In this document: positions 23,891 through 35,150 of the stretch, piece by piece | Layout: each line of letters starts with the position of its first letter | Position numbering within the stretch: the stretch's first letter is position 1 | Assembly (NCBI RefSeq): GCF_030272615.1 | Contig: NC_081411.1 | Span: forward strand, 44,653,517 to 44,717,516 | Length of the DNA stretch: 64,000 bases | From: Cryptomeria japonica | Taxonomy: Eukaryota; Streptophyta; Pinopsida; Cupressales; Cupressaceae | Direction: 5' to 3' | The notes under the pieces: model-generated | The model's database searches: none | The model's input: the letters and a program-made list of their open reading frames with translations, nothing else | What the model was told of the DNA's origin: nothing | Translations under genes and position numbers: made by a program

Positions 23891-25629
23891 TATATATGGA
23901 AAGATAAGTAAAATGTGTAAAAAGGATAAGAGCACATCGAAAAAAAATAAAGAAAATTTTTGAATCATTAAAATGAAAGAGACATTAATGTGGTAGTTGT
24001 TTCAATGTTTTTTATCATTCTTAAAATGTAACAAAATCAAAGCTTGAGATAACAAATAAAGAAATTAATACACCAAAAAGAAGAATTTAATGAGTCTATT
24101 GATTATTTCAAAGAGAGAATACATACTATAAGATAGGAAAGTAATCATTCAAATTTGAGAATACATTACTCATTCACTAGTTTTCTTTTTTCCTAAGGGT
24201 CATGCAAAGCACACAATACCTTCATAAGTCATAAACACTACAAACTAGGTTGTAGGGTTACCATGGGATGTCAAAAAGGTAGGTCATATGAGATGTATAG
24301 GTTAGGAAGGGATATTACTCGATGAATCATATGCTACTAAAGTGGGCCATGTGGATAATATGAGTTAGCAAGTTGTGTTGCTAGGTGGATCAAAGGCTAA
24401 GAAAGAGTAGGTGATATGAAGCACACAAGCTAGTAAATGTCATTGCTAGGTGGCTAATAAGGTACCAATGTTGTAGGAAGCATTTGAACAATGTGGATGC
24501 ATAGGTAGTTAGAATGTATGGCCCCTTACAATGTTTGTATGCATGGTATGTAGATATTGTATGATAGCATAAACGAGAAAAAAGAGATCCTTTGTAGGAA
24601 GAACACATCCTCCTAGAAGTTGTCCACGTCCCCCAAACTATATGTGAAGAAAATTATGATAAATAAGGTTTTGTTATTATTAAAAAAAGAGTATGGTGGC
24701 ATTTAAGATTGTCTTACCATTAAGGGTAACAAGTGAAGAAATACAAAGAGAGATGATGTAGGGAGCTTATGTGAAAATAGACAAGCTTGAGAGGGAGGGA
24801 TTAACTTTATGCCACATGTCTGTGATAAGAATGGTGGAATTGATCATAATGTGATGACAAGGGTGCCTTGATATCACACCAAAAGGATCCTGATGTAACA
24901 ATGTAGACATTTCTTCATATCATGACAATGGTAGTCCTAATGATATAATAGAGGAATAATTTTTTAACCAAATATAGGTGACCTCAATATCATGTATCAT
25001 TTAAAGAAGAGAGATGTGCTATATTTTATCTTGCAAGGATCAACATTCATTGGTGGATTGGCCAAGCACTCAATGATATGGACAAAAAGAAATTGTTGGT
25101 TGGATATGTTTGGGAGATTTTCTACATATGGGAAGAGGAAGACTAATCGAATGGGATTTTAAAAGCTTCAACAAAATATACTTTTTGTTTTGGTGTAAGA
25201 GAAAAAGATTAAATGCTTTGGATGGGTTTAGAAGAATCATATAATACAAGAAGCAACCTTTTTTTATTTCAACTTTTAAAAAGAAAAAACGTAGAGACCT
25301 CAACAAATAAAAGAGGTGATGAAGTTAGAAGAAAAGGTTATTAACATAGAATCATTATAGAAAAGTGTGATGTCAATTCCACATCCCACTGCCCCTCATT
25401 TTAGACTATATTTGCATTTCAACTTTAAATGTTCCTCTTCTGATAACAGATCTTGAATGTTATATGAAACCTCAACCAAAAACATTAATTATCTTTATAA
25501 AAGAGCACTAGAAATGTAAGCAATATTTAAACCTAAGTAAGAGTGAAAAGAAATCTAGTTGTGGGTGGTGCTTCCCCACACGTTACGAAATATTGTTTTA
25601 AGTAGTTCCCATCACTCGAACAAGCTATA
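23891..25629. other. Intergenic, no recognisable gene
   Basis: The sequence is AT-rich. No family, RNA gene or structured repeat was recognised. Confidence 0.4.
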
Positions 25630-26935
25630 TTTGTAGAATCTCGCGTGTTTTCTTTATGTGGACTGCTCGTTTTGTTCCCCGCAAATTTAAGGTTGTGGAA
25701 GGGATTGGCAACGAGAAAACATATTTGGCGTGTTCACAACTTGTAAAACGTTAAAACTGCCACTCAACCTTTTAAAGGAAATTTGTTGCCTCCAAGTAAA
25801 GATGCATGAGAGGAGTGGAGTAACATTAACGATATTGAAACGTGGACGACTCAAGAATTTCGCATTTGTTGCCTCCAAGTAAAGATTGCATGAGAGGAGT
25901 GGAGTAACATTAACGATATTGAAACTTGGACGACTCAAGAATTTCGCATTTGTTGCCTCCAAGTAAAGATTGCATGAGAGGAGTGGAGTAACATTAACGA
26001 TATTGAAACTTGGACGACTCAAGAATTTCGCATTTGTTGCCTTCAAGTAAAGATTGCATGAGAGGAGTGGAGTAACATTAACGATATTGAAACGTGGACG
26101 ACTCAAGAATTTCGCATTTGTTGCCTCCAAGTAAAGATTGCATGAGAGGAGTGGAGTAACATTAATGATATTGAAACGTGGACGACTCAAGAATTTCGCT
26201 TGGTTTGAACTTTGGATATCATTATAATAATTTATAAGCTACAAAAATGAAGTTGATATGGTTACGTTCAGATTTTGTTTCTTATAAAAAAACTTTTGAA
26301 TTTTTGGAAATTTTTTTATTATATCAAATGAAGATGGTTTAAATTACATATATTAAGCTTTGACTTCTTATCTTAAAAGTGTTAAACATTCTCCCGAGTT
26401 TAATATGTTGTCTAGTATGTGTGGTTTAATGTTGGTCGATCAAATAGGATAGGCCCAAACTTTTCAAAGGCTTTTGCCAAGTTGTTGGCAAGTAGTTTTA
26501 GTTGTTTGGTAGTTTGATTTGTGATGTGATTTTAATTATTTATTTATTATATGAATTGATTATTGCATTTTTGTTACTTTATAATAAAAATATAATATTC
26601 TTCATCATAAAATCTGGTTGTTTTAGATGAAAGAAAGTATTTGACTATTTTATTTTATTTTATTTTTTAATAAATTTAAATTATTTGTACAAGGATAAGT
26701 AGAAACTCAAGTTTTCAAATAATCAACCTCTTATTTACAAATTATTTAATCTATTTTTTTTAAATTGATCATAAATTACATTGAGATATTTTCACTTGTT
26801 TAATAAGTAATGAAGTTTTTAAAGTTTGTACATAGAATTCTAATTTTAATATAGCTAATATTATAATTAAGAGTTTATATTTAGATGAAATTTATTTTTT
26901 ATTGTTGGATTCATTAAAATGTAAATAAATTCCAA
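25630..26935 (+). repeat. Dispersed repeat C, copy 2
   Basis: The counterpart of 2150-2940. It contains a five-unit minisatellite (25782-26200) followed by an AT-rich tail homologous to 2620-2940. The class is unknown. Confidence 0.55.
25782..26200 (+). repeat. 84-bp minisatellite, five units
   Basis: Units begin at 25782, 25865, 25949, 26033 and 26117. The first is 83 bp because one T is missing; the others are 84 bp. Identity between units is very high, with one to three changes. Because 84 is a multiple of three, the minus strand stays open (25687-26190) as a 28-residue repeat. Confidence 0.95.
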
Positions 26936-27009
26936 AGGGTTTTAGCTCAATCGGTTGAGCAAAATTGGTGAGGAGGATGGTTTGTGATATAGAAGCAATC
27001 CACAAAGGT

Positions 27010-28450
27010 ATAATGTACATAATTGAAAAATTAAACAGAAACACATAAATTATACAAAACTAATGAACCCAACATGAAAAGACAAATAACGCTAACAAAG
27101 ATGTGAGTGTGTTAGACATATATGTTTATGCATCACATTATCATCTATATGATCTAGAATGCTAAAATACTTTTAAACAATGTCCCAGTCTACTCTAGTA
27201 ATTCACCTAATCTATGTAACTAGAAACAAGAATGCATTAGTAATATTTTATATTATAAAAATATAAAGAAACATCATTTAAATATTGAGACTTACACCAT
27301 TTTATGTATAGAAATAGAGATGAATAATAAGTATCAAATCACTTACATATATCTTTGTAGTTTCATGCTTTTAAAATACCTACAAGTATAAAAAAAAGAG
27401 AGGAGTGTTTGGGTTGTTTGGGAGCTTGCCTTTTGGTCAAGCTCCTATATTACTTTTTTAACCTCCAAGGGTAGATAGTGATAAATAGAGTATACAAATA
27501 GTGTGTGCTCCTATCCTAAGTGCATCAATGAATTGAGATCAATGGAAATACAATAAATATAACTAAAATGAGAGAGATTAAAAGAGTGCATATTCCAAAG
27601 TGCTTAGGGGAACTTAAAAGGGAATGGTAAAATGGTAATGAAAAATAATAGTAATAAAATAAGATTGAAACCACCTTTTGAAACTTGAAGAAGCCATAGA
27701 GATAAGAGCACGATCTTAAATGACTTAATGGCTATGAAGAATGCTAAATAAGTGCCAATATGATCACAAGGAGAAAGCAATTCCAAAGAAGAGTTGCCAA
27801 GAGTTGTAGAGTACTAAAGAAAGTACATGTGAGAGAAAATATGAAAATAAAAACATAGATTCAAATTGGGAGGAAGCAAGGAAGGAGAAGAGGCTAGCAA
27901 ATTATTTGACTTCATCTTGAGTAGTTACCATTGACTTTCAAGAAAGTTGTAGGCAGTTAAACAATACAAATGGGTCATCAAACAAGGAATTATTATAGGA
28001 AATCAACATGTTGCATGGAGATCTATCTAGAGTGTGCAAGTACCTTGACAATGTGAGCCATAAAAAGGATTAAACACTAGAAAAATGAAAGGTTAATACA
28101 ATTACAACATCATCTTTATAAAAAATTACCATGAGAGACCAAGCCTTTACACTCTGGGAGGGAAAAAGGCTAGAGACACACTAAAAGGATGGACACCAAA
28201 GCGAGTACAAAGCTTGGTATGAAATTATAAGAATATATATATTTTTTAGTTTCATTTTTCCCTCACTTTAGTGAGCTTATCAAATTATGTGAATATAAGA
28301 AAGTAAATAGCATCATGAAAATAAAAAAAAAGGCATTGTAGCTTGAAAGAAGAAATTTCTTCAAGTGCTGTGATGATTCTCCTGGGCCAAGAATATACAA
28401 AATAAATATTCAAAAGAAAAAAATATATGAAAAAGCATTAGGAAACATAA
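27010..28450 (+). repeat. Dispersed repeat D, copy B
   Basis: See copy A at 20205. Copy B is shorter through an internal deletion near 27655. A tRNA-A-box-like motif just upstream (26943-26963) does not continue into a B box. Confidence 0.7.
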
Positions 28451-28605
28451 ACAAGTTGGGCAAGTGCACCAAGATGTGGTACCAAAAGGTGCCGCAATTT
28501 ATCTTTTCATAAAAAAATGTCATTGGCATAAAATAATCATCCAAGCCTTTGGGTTGGATGCCCAGGGCAAATCGAAACCAAAGGTTTGGTATTTTCCAAT
28601 GCAAA

Positions 28606-28642
28606 GAATTTGGCGAGCACCAAATATGGCCTCGCCAAATTC
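28606..28642. repeat. Perfect 12-bp inverted repeat
   Basis: GAATTTGGCGAG (28606-28617) and CTCGCCAAATTC (28631-28642) form a stem with a 13-base loop. The stem is GC-richer than its surroundings. Function is unknown. Confidence 0.8.
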
Positions 28643-28919
28643 AAAATGTTGACTTTTCACATTTTGCGAGTGCCAAATTGGGCACTTTCCAAATGTTCGA
28701 TATATTGGTTAATTGTAGATTTTGTGAATGGTCAAAAGTTCTAGTTTGGATACAAGTCATACTAAATATTTAAGTATAACTTATATTTCATGTCTATATT
28801 GCTAGGATGTTTGAGAGTGGTTTTAAATCTCTAGGAGTTGTAATGTAGATTCTAGGTTTTAGAAGATCATATTATTTTTCAGACTATCAAATTTCAGTGA
28901 TCCACATGCTCTTATGAGA

Positions 28920-29420
28920 ATTTTCTCATTCTCTCCATCTCACTCTCTTTATCTCCTCAAAATCTAGACCTATATATATCTCTATCACTCTTTTTATATC
29001 CCCTTTCTACCTTTGTACCTCACCTTCCCTCCTTACCCCCATATATGTCCCCCCTCTCTCCCTCTCTCCTATTCTCTCCCTTTCTTATTGTTTCTCTCCC
29101 CTCTTTCTATTCTCTCAATCCCTAACTCACCCTCCCACCCTCTCTTTTCCCATCCTTAGGTCTCTTCTTCCCTCCATCTTTACCTCTCTACCACTCCCTC
29201 CCTATATCATTATCAACCTCTCTCCCCCATATCTCTCCTCTAAGTTTCTCACCCTCTCTCCCTAGGCTCTAGGACTTATATCTCTCCCCTCTCTAGTTAT
29301 TTACCTCCCTCTTTATCTCTCTCCTTTCCTCCTTATCCCTCTTTCTATTTTTTGATCTTCTCTCTTTCCCTCATCTATATATCTACCCCTCGTCACTCCC
29401 TACGTACCACTCCCTCCCTC
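28920..29420 (+). repeat. Pyrimidine-rich repeat, segment 1
   Basis: About 500 bp of degenerate CTCTC/CCCTC/CTATCTC runs. The segment leads into a TTGTATAGGGT block that recurs at 34430. Confidence 0.85.
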
Positions 29421-29571
29421 CCCCCTTACCCTCATTTTATTTGTCCCCCCTCTCTTAATCATCATGTCTCCCTCTCTTGTATAGGGTGTACGTAATAGAG
29501 AGATGATATATGGTTTAGGTATAAGGTCGAGGATATAGATTTTAGAGTTGATTGTATTAGTATAGGGTTTG

Positions 29572-30027
29572 TGTGAGAATTTCCCAAGATCTAGAGGCAA
29601 TGGAAAACACAAAAGAGAGACAAATAGATTCGATAAGAATAAATTGTCTTTGTATCAGTGATGCAAAATACTGATCATCTAGATTATCAAAAAATATTTA
29701 ATACAATGTAGATGAGCCTGATTATAAAGGCAAGGCCATATGGATATGTGAGCACACAATCATTACATGTGGCTCAATGAGAAACTGGGGTAAGTAAGGG
29801 TAGCTAGGATAAATAATAAAATATTCCACAAGAGGTGGATCACTCATCGAAGGTGGAATGTAACAACAAGATAAAACCACAAGAGGTGGAATTTATCCTA
29901 CATACAACATCCCTATGTGCACACTTACCTAAGTGTCTCATATCCAGACAACTATGAGATGCATTATCCTTAGTCAACTTAAGTAAGCTCTAATTATATC
30001 CTATATAAAAAAATAATTACACCAACA
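29572..30027 (-). mobile_element. 456-bp solo LTR (copia-like)
   Basis: On the minus strand the segment starts TGTTGGTGTAATTA and ends TTCTCACA. It is flanked by a perfect 5-bp TSD, gtttg (29567-29571 and 30028-30032). The joined flanks match the uninterrupted copy near 34480-34560 (tataggg, then tacaag, then ggttgagggtatt), which supports an empty-site reading. No internal region or second LTR is present. Confidence 0.85.
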
Positions 30028-30089
30028 GTTTGGTGTACAAGATTTCAATGGTACAAGGTTTAAGGTACATAGGGTTGAGGGTATTTCCC

Positions 30090-30743
30090 ATATTGATACT
30101 TTCCTCTATCTCTCTTCTTTCTCACATATCTTCCCTCTCTAGGTCTCTCCCTCTCTCTGTATCTCTCCCTTATTACCCTCATACATTTCTCCCTCTCTAT
30201 TCCCCCTCTCCATTGTTTAGGTCATCACCTCTCCCTCCTACCCTATATAACTTCCTCTCTCCACTTTCTAGGTTTCTCCACCTCTATACCTCTCCATCCA
30301 TGTCTCAATAGGATCCTCTCTATAAGTCTCTCTATCTATCTCTCCCCTCTCTCCTATCTAGGTATCTATCTTCTCTATGACCCTCTAGGTATCTCACCTC
30401 TCTATCTATCCCCTCTCTAGTTCTCTCCCTCCCTCTGCACTACTCTCTCTTCATCACTCCTTATCCATCTCCATTTATGAACTCTCTCCTTCACTTCTCT
30501 CTCTCCTCAGCTCTTTATCTTCAATAAAATATAGACCTATTACTCTCCATCTCTTCACTCTCTTTCTCTTCTCTCTAGGTCTCTCCTATACTCTCTCCTT
30601 CTCTCTCTCTCTTTCCTTCCCTCCTTATCTCCATATCTAACATTCCTTCCTCTATTTCTCTTCTCCACTAATTATTCCCCTCCACACTCTCTCCATTCTC
30701 ATTATCACTACCTCTCTCCCACCCTCTCTCTCTTTCCATCCAT
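30090..30743 (+). repeat. Pyrimidine-rich repeat, segment 2
   Basis: Degenerate CTCTC-type sequence continues after the solo LTR and is broken by the inverted-repeat element at 30744. Confidence 0.85.
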
Positions 30744-31390
30744 GGGTATGTGCAGGATAATGGTGGGTCAAACAGGCTCTTAAGTGGCAATGAAAATTAG
30801 AAAACAGAGTTAGGAAACTTGACGTAAAATTTTGAATAAGTTATCAAAATTTTTTCAAAAACATGTAAGAATAGAATCTGTAGAAAATTGAATGTAGTTT
30901 CTAAGCTACTAGTTTGTTTTTTGAAAAACATAAATCTATTTGACAAAAAATTAAAATTTCAATGTAGTAGTACTAAAATTTTAGGAAAAAGATAAGAAGC
31001 AGGTGTCTGTCTGACCACCCTAATCACAGTCAAATCATAATAATTTTTTATAAGATTTTAGCTATAAGTAGAAGACTCTTGTCTGGATGTGACACATATT
31101 TTTTTATATTTTTCTTTGAAATAAATAATTAATTATGATTTTTTTACTGCAGCTTTTTAAAAATATAAAAAACTCATATGTCTGACCACCATAACTTGGT
31201 CAAAACTTTATAAAATTCATTTTTTCTTTTTTTAATCCTATAGTATATGAAACATAGAATGTGACACATGTTTCAAATTTAAAAAATGTGATACCATTTG
31301 AAAGTTATAGATATTTTTCAACCAACCTATCATTAGAACTTTAATTAGCATATCGCCACCTTTTGGCCCCTCATGATCCTGCACATACCC
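30744..31390. mobile_element. 647-bp inverted-repeat transposon (MITE-like)
   Basis: The left end GGGTATGTGCAGGAT (30744-30758) is the exact reverse complement of the right end ATCCTGCACATACCC (31376-31390). Similarity continues imperfectly for another 15-20 bp inward. The 4-mer ccat flanks both sides (30740-30743 and 31391-31394) and may be a TSD. The interior is AT-rich and non-coding, with an internal duplication of a TGTCTGACCACC block (near 31005 and 31180) and of a GTGACACAT block (near 31088 and 31261). The superfamily cannot be named from these ends. Confidence 0.85.
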
Positions 31391-31686
31391 CCATATCTCT
31401 CTCCTTTCCTCCATCTTTACCTCTCTACCTCTCCCTCTTTGTCTCATTACCAACCTCTCCTTTCCCGTCTATCTACCTCACCTCTATCTTTCCACCCTAG
31501 GTCTCTCATCTCTCTCTTCCTAGGCTCTAGATATCTCACCTCTATATCTCTCACCTTGCTAATTCTTTCCTCTCCACCTATTTACCACTCTTTCTCTCTT
31601 TGTGAACTTATCTCTCTTATTTTATTCTCTCTCTCTCTCACCTATCTACATCTTCCCTCTCTAAGTCTCTCAGCCACTCCTTTCCC

Positions 31687-31737
<51 letters not shown>

Positions 31738-31814
31738 TAGCTCTCCATTTCTCATTATTATTCTCTATCTCCTCTTCTCTCTCCCTCTCCTCTCTAGTTC
31801 ATTGCCTCTCCCTC
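31391..31814 (+). repeat. Pyrimidine-rich repeat, segment 3, with (CT)n
   Basis: This continues segment 2 beyond the transposon. It includes a pure (CT)n run of about 47 bp at 31689-31735. Confidence 0.85.
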
Positions 31815-32868
31815 TGATGCAGAGCATCATGAAATAATAAATCAAATAACCATTATCAAATCTTCTCCATATATCATAAATTAAACTTGAATCATTTAAA
31901 CCCTTCATCTATTCATTTCTTGCAAATGAAAACCATGAATTTGTCCAAACTGTGAAATTTACTCTATTCTGGTCATGAACAGTCATTAATAACTCTTAAA
32001 ATATAAATCACCCAGACAATCTCTCTAGTCAGATTCTATAAATTCTAGTTATAAAACATTCCTCTAAATTATAGAAAGCTCCAATGGTTAAATCCAAAGT
32101 TATGATGATTGTGCCAAAACTGGTCGCCGTGAATCAGGGTTTTGGGTAGTTCCAAACGGTTTTCACCAAAACATTCATAACTTTCTCAAAACTGAATGAA
32201 ATAAGATCAAACCAAAAGAAATGGAAACATTATTCAATATACTACACTATCATTATGGAAATATACTTTTTTCCAGGCTGTACATGGTCATACCAGGCTT
32301 GGAAACAAGAGGAAAAACTTCCAAGATCACAAAACAAGAGATTGAAGACAATGAAAATATGAAACCAAAATGTTTCCAATGCTTTACAATTCCTTCTCCA
32401 ATTTTTACATACCCTTATGAATGACCATTATAGAGGTTTTATAGCCTTTTTATCTTCACATGGAAGTTACAACTACCCAACTTCCTCTTATGACCATACA
32501 ACCTCCCATTTTGGTCTTTTTACAACTTTTGAAAAGTTGCATTTTACAACTTTTACAACTTTTGAATCAAATGACTTGAAACAGGTTCAAAATAACCTTC
32601 AAAACATATTAGGATGGAATAATAATGTATTTTTGTCACCATTTTACTCCTCCAAGGATATTTTATAAAAATTTTACCAAATGACTAATTCAAGACCTTA
32701 TTAGGACAACTTGGACAACTCATTACAATGGGCTCTTTTAGCCTTACATATTGATTCATATTGACTCAAAATGACATTACAAATGAAAATGTAATTGAAT
32801 AGTTATGAAGTCATTTTTATCCTCTTATAGACTCATTTTATACCTTTGTGTTAGGTGCTCCTGCACCA
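31815..32868 (-). repeat. 3' LTR of the 2.6-kb element
   Basis: The minus strand begins TGGTGCAGGAGCACC and ends GCATCA. The adjacent GGGAGTA at 32869-32875 (minus sense) is the putative polypurine end. Confidence 0.9.
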
Positions 32869-33357
32869 TACTCCCGAATTTGAAAAGTTTCCAAGTCCCT
32901 CGGAAACATGGATGAAAATAACTTGCAAGAAAATTTTGAGTGAGATCTTCACCTTTGTCTTCATTAATCTTTGCCTCTTTGGATTCTCGTGATGCTTTTG
33001 CTGCATTTTTGTTTTGTTTTGTTTTCTACTTCAATCACAACTCCCATCAATGGAGTTCATACTGGTTGCTCCTCAAGATGCTACTGCAAACATAATTCCA
33101 CCCTCAATGCTGCACCAAACTCACCAACTACTTTGCCTCACCCATGAATCCTTTCCTTGCCTCTCTCCACAGGTCTTTTGGCAACCCACTGGACCTCCTT
33201 CTCAGGCCCCTTGGACCATCTCCTATGGCCCCATGATAGACCTTCATGTCTACCTACTTGCAGCTAGTGGATATACATCTGCAACCACAACCATTAGCAA
33301 ACCAAAATACCAATCACTTGCTTAGCCCAGACCTTTTGCTGAACTCTGATACCAATT
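32869..33357 (-). other. Interior of the 2.6-kb element
   Basis: The 489-bp interior holds the primer-binding site at the 5' side and a purine stretch at the 3' side. A 103-codon open frame on the opposite strand (33014-33325) has no recognisable domain and runs against element orientation. Confidence 0.7.
33342..33354 (-). other. Primer-binding site, tRNA-iMet
   Basis: On the minus strand TGGTATCAGAG matches 11 of the 12 bases of the initiator tRNA-Met site; the final C is T. It is separated from the LTR end by 3 bp. Confidence 0.9.
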
Positions 33358-34422
33358 TGATACAGAGCATCATGAAAAAATCAATCAAATAACCATTATC
33401 AAATATTCTCCATATATCATACATTAAAATTGAATCATTTAAACCCTTCATCTTTTCATTTCTTGCAAATGAAAACCATGAATTTGTCCAAAATGTGAAA
33501 TTTACTCTATTCTGGTCATGAAATTATAGTCATGAACAGTCATTAATAACTCTTAAAATATAAATCACCCAGACAATCTCTCCGGTCAGATTCTATAAAT
33601 TCTAGTTATAAAACGTTCCTCCAAATTATAGAAAGCTCCAATGGCTAAATCCAAAGTTATGATGATTGTGCCAAAACTGGTCGCCGTGAATCAGGGTTTT
33701 GGGTAGTTCCAAACGGTTTTCACCAAAACATTCATAACTTTCTCAAAACTGAATGAAATAAGATCAAACCAAAAGAAATGGAAACATTATTCAATATACT
33801 ACACTATAATTATGGAAATACACTTGTTTTCAGGCTGTACATGGTCGTAGCAGACCTGGAAACAAGAGGAAAAACTTCCAAGATCACAAATCAAGAGATT
33901 GAAGACAATGACAATATGATACCAAAATGTTTCCAATGCTTTCCAATTCCTTCTCCAATTTTTACATACCCTTATGAGCGACCATTATAGAGGTTTTATA
34001 GCCTTTTTATCTTCACATGGAAATTACAACTACCCAACTTCCTCTTATGACCATACAACTTCCTATTTTGGTCTTTTTACAACTTTTGAAAAGTTGCATT
34101 TTACAACTTTTACAACTTTTGACTCAAATGACTTTATACTTCAAAATAACCTTCAAAATATATTAGGATGGAATAATAATGTATTTTTGTCACCATTTTA
34201 CCCCTCCAAGGATATTTTATACAAATTTTACCAAATGATTAATTCAAGACCTTATTAGGACAACCTGGACAACTCATTACAATGGGCTCTTTTAGCCTTA
34301 CATATTGATTCATATTGACTCAAAATGACATTACAAATGAAAATGTAATTGAATACTTATGAATTTATTTTTATCCTCTTATAGACTCATTTTATGCCTT
34401 TGTATTAGGTGCTCCTGCACCA
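33358..34422 (-). repeat. 5' LTR of the 2.6-kb element
   Basis: This is the partner of 31815-32868. It ends TGTATCA where the other copy has TGCATCA. An extra 11 bp near 33520 is a small tandem duplication. Confidence 0.9.
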
Positions 34423-34427
34423 CCCTC

Positions 34428-34900
34428 CCTTGTATAGGATTTAGATAATAGGTTGTAGTATATAAGGTTTAGGGTATAGGGTACAAGACTAATGGTACAT
34501 AGTTTAGGGTAAATAAGGTTGAGGGTATTGATCATATTGATACATCCCTCTATCTCTTTGTCTTCCTCTCTCTCCTCTTCCACCTCTCTCCCCTCTCTAG
34601 GACTCTCCCTCCCTCCCAACCTCTCTCTATACTCTTTAGGTTTCTCCCTTCCTCCCTCTCTACCTCTCTAATTATCCATCCTTATACCATTACCCACCTC
34701 TCTTTATCTCCCTCTATCTATCTCACTGCTCTCTCTCCCATATAGGTATCTAACTCATCCCTCCTTTCCCCTCTCCATTTATGAACTCTCTCTCTCTCCC
34801 TCCCTTTACTTATCTATTTCCTCCTTCTCTAGGTCCCTTATTCCTTCCATATCTTCATTTTCCTTCATCCATTTCCTCTCTCTCTCTCTCTCCATCTATT
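34428..34900 (+). repeat. Pyrimidine-rich repeat, segment 4
   Basis: It starts with TTGTATAGGATTTAG, the same lead-in as at 29479, then the GGTTGAGGGTATT block shared with 30082, followed by CT-rich sequence. Confidence 0.85.
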
Positions 34901-34904
34901 TGAT

Positions 34905-35150
34905 TTAGGGTTTAAGGTATAGAAATTCTATAGGGTATAGGTTTTATAGAATAGGGTTGAGGAAATGATAGACATAGGGAAGGAGATAGAAATGTTAGGG
35001 AAGAGAAAAAATAGATTAAGAGAGCATACAAAGGGAGAGTGGTAAGAGGGGGAGGTAGAGAACTAGAGAGGGTACATATAGATAGATGAGATACCTAGAG
35101 AGGGAGAGAGAGGTTAGAGAGCTAGATGGGAAGAGAGGGGTTAGTGAAAG
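34905..35150 (-). repeat. Pyrimidine-rich repeat in opposite orientation
   Basis: The strand bias flips here. GA-rich sequence (GAGAGGGAGAGAGAGG near 35097) reads on the minus strand as the same CTCTC/CTAGGTATCTC family, including a TAGGGTTGAGG lead-in near 34953. Segments 4 and this one form a head-to-head arrangement around 34900-34950. Confidence 0.75.

Larger units (their letters stand above)
31815..34422 (-). mobile_element. 2.6-kb non-autonomous LTR element
   Basis: LTRs at 31815-32868 (1054 bp) and 33358-34422 (1065 bp) flank a 489-bp interior. The TSD is a perfect ccctc (31810-31814 and 34423-34427). The primer-binding site lies next to the right-hand LTR on the minus strand, so the element is minus-oriented and the right LTR is the 5' one. 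LTR divergence by eye is roughly 4-5%, plus an 11-bp tandem duplication. The interior has no Gag, protease or polymerase, so it is trans-mobilised and lies between TRIM and LARD in size. Its LTR start TGGTGC-AGGA-GCACC resembles that of the gypsy element at 14368. Confidence 0.93.

Noticed and set aside
25687-26190. 167-codon ORF of 28-residue repeats
   Set aside because: It stays open only because the minisatellite period is 84 bp; no family resemblance, and the related copy at 2150 does not keep the protein.
26943-27005. tRNA-like A box (TAGCTCAATCGGTTGAGC) suggesting a tRNA gene or SINE head
   Set aside because: No B box (GGTTCRAATCC-like) and no cloverleaf follow within 80 bp.
31373-31837. 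Ser/Leu-rich ORF of 154 codons
   Set aside because: It is translated pyrimidine-rich repeat and crosses the end of a transposon and the start of an LTR.
33014-33325. 103-codon ORF in the 2.6-kb LTR element
   Set aside because: It runs opposite to element orientation and has no recognisable domain.
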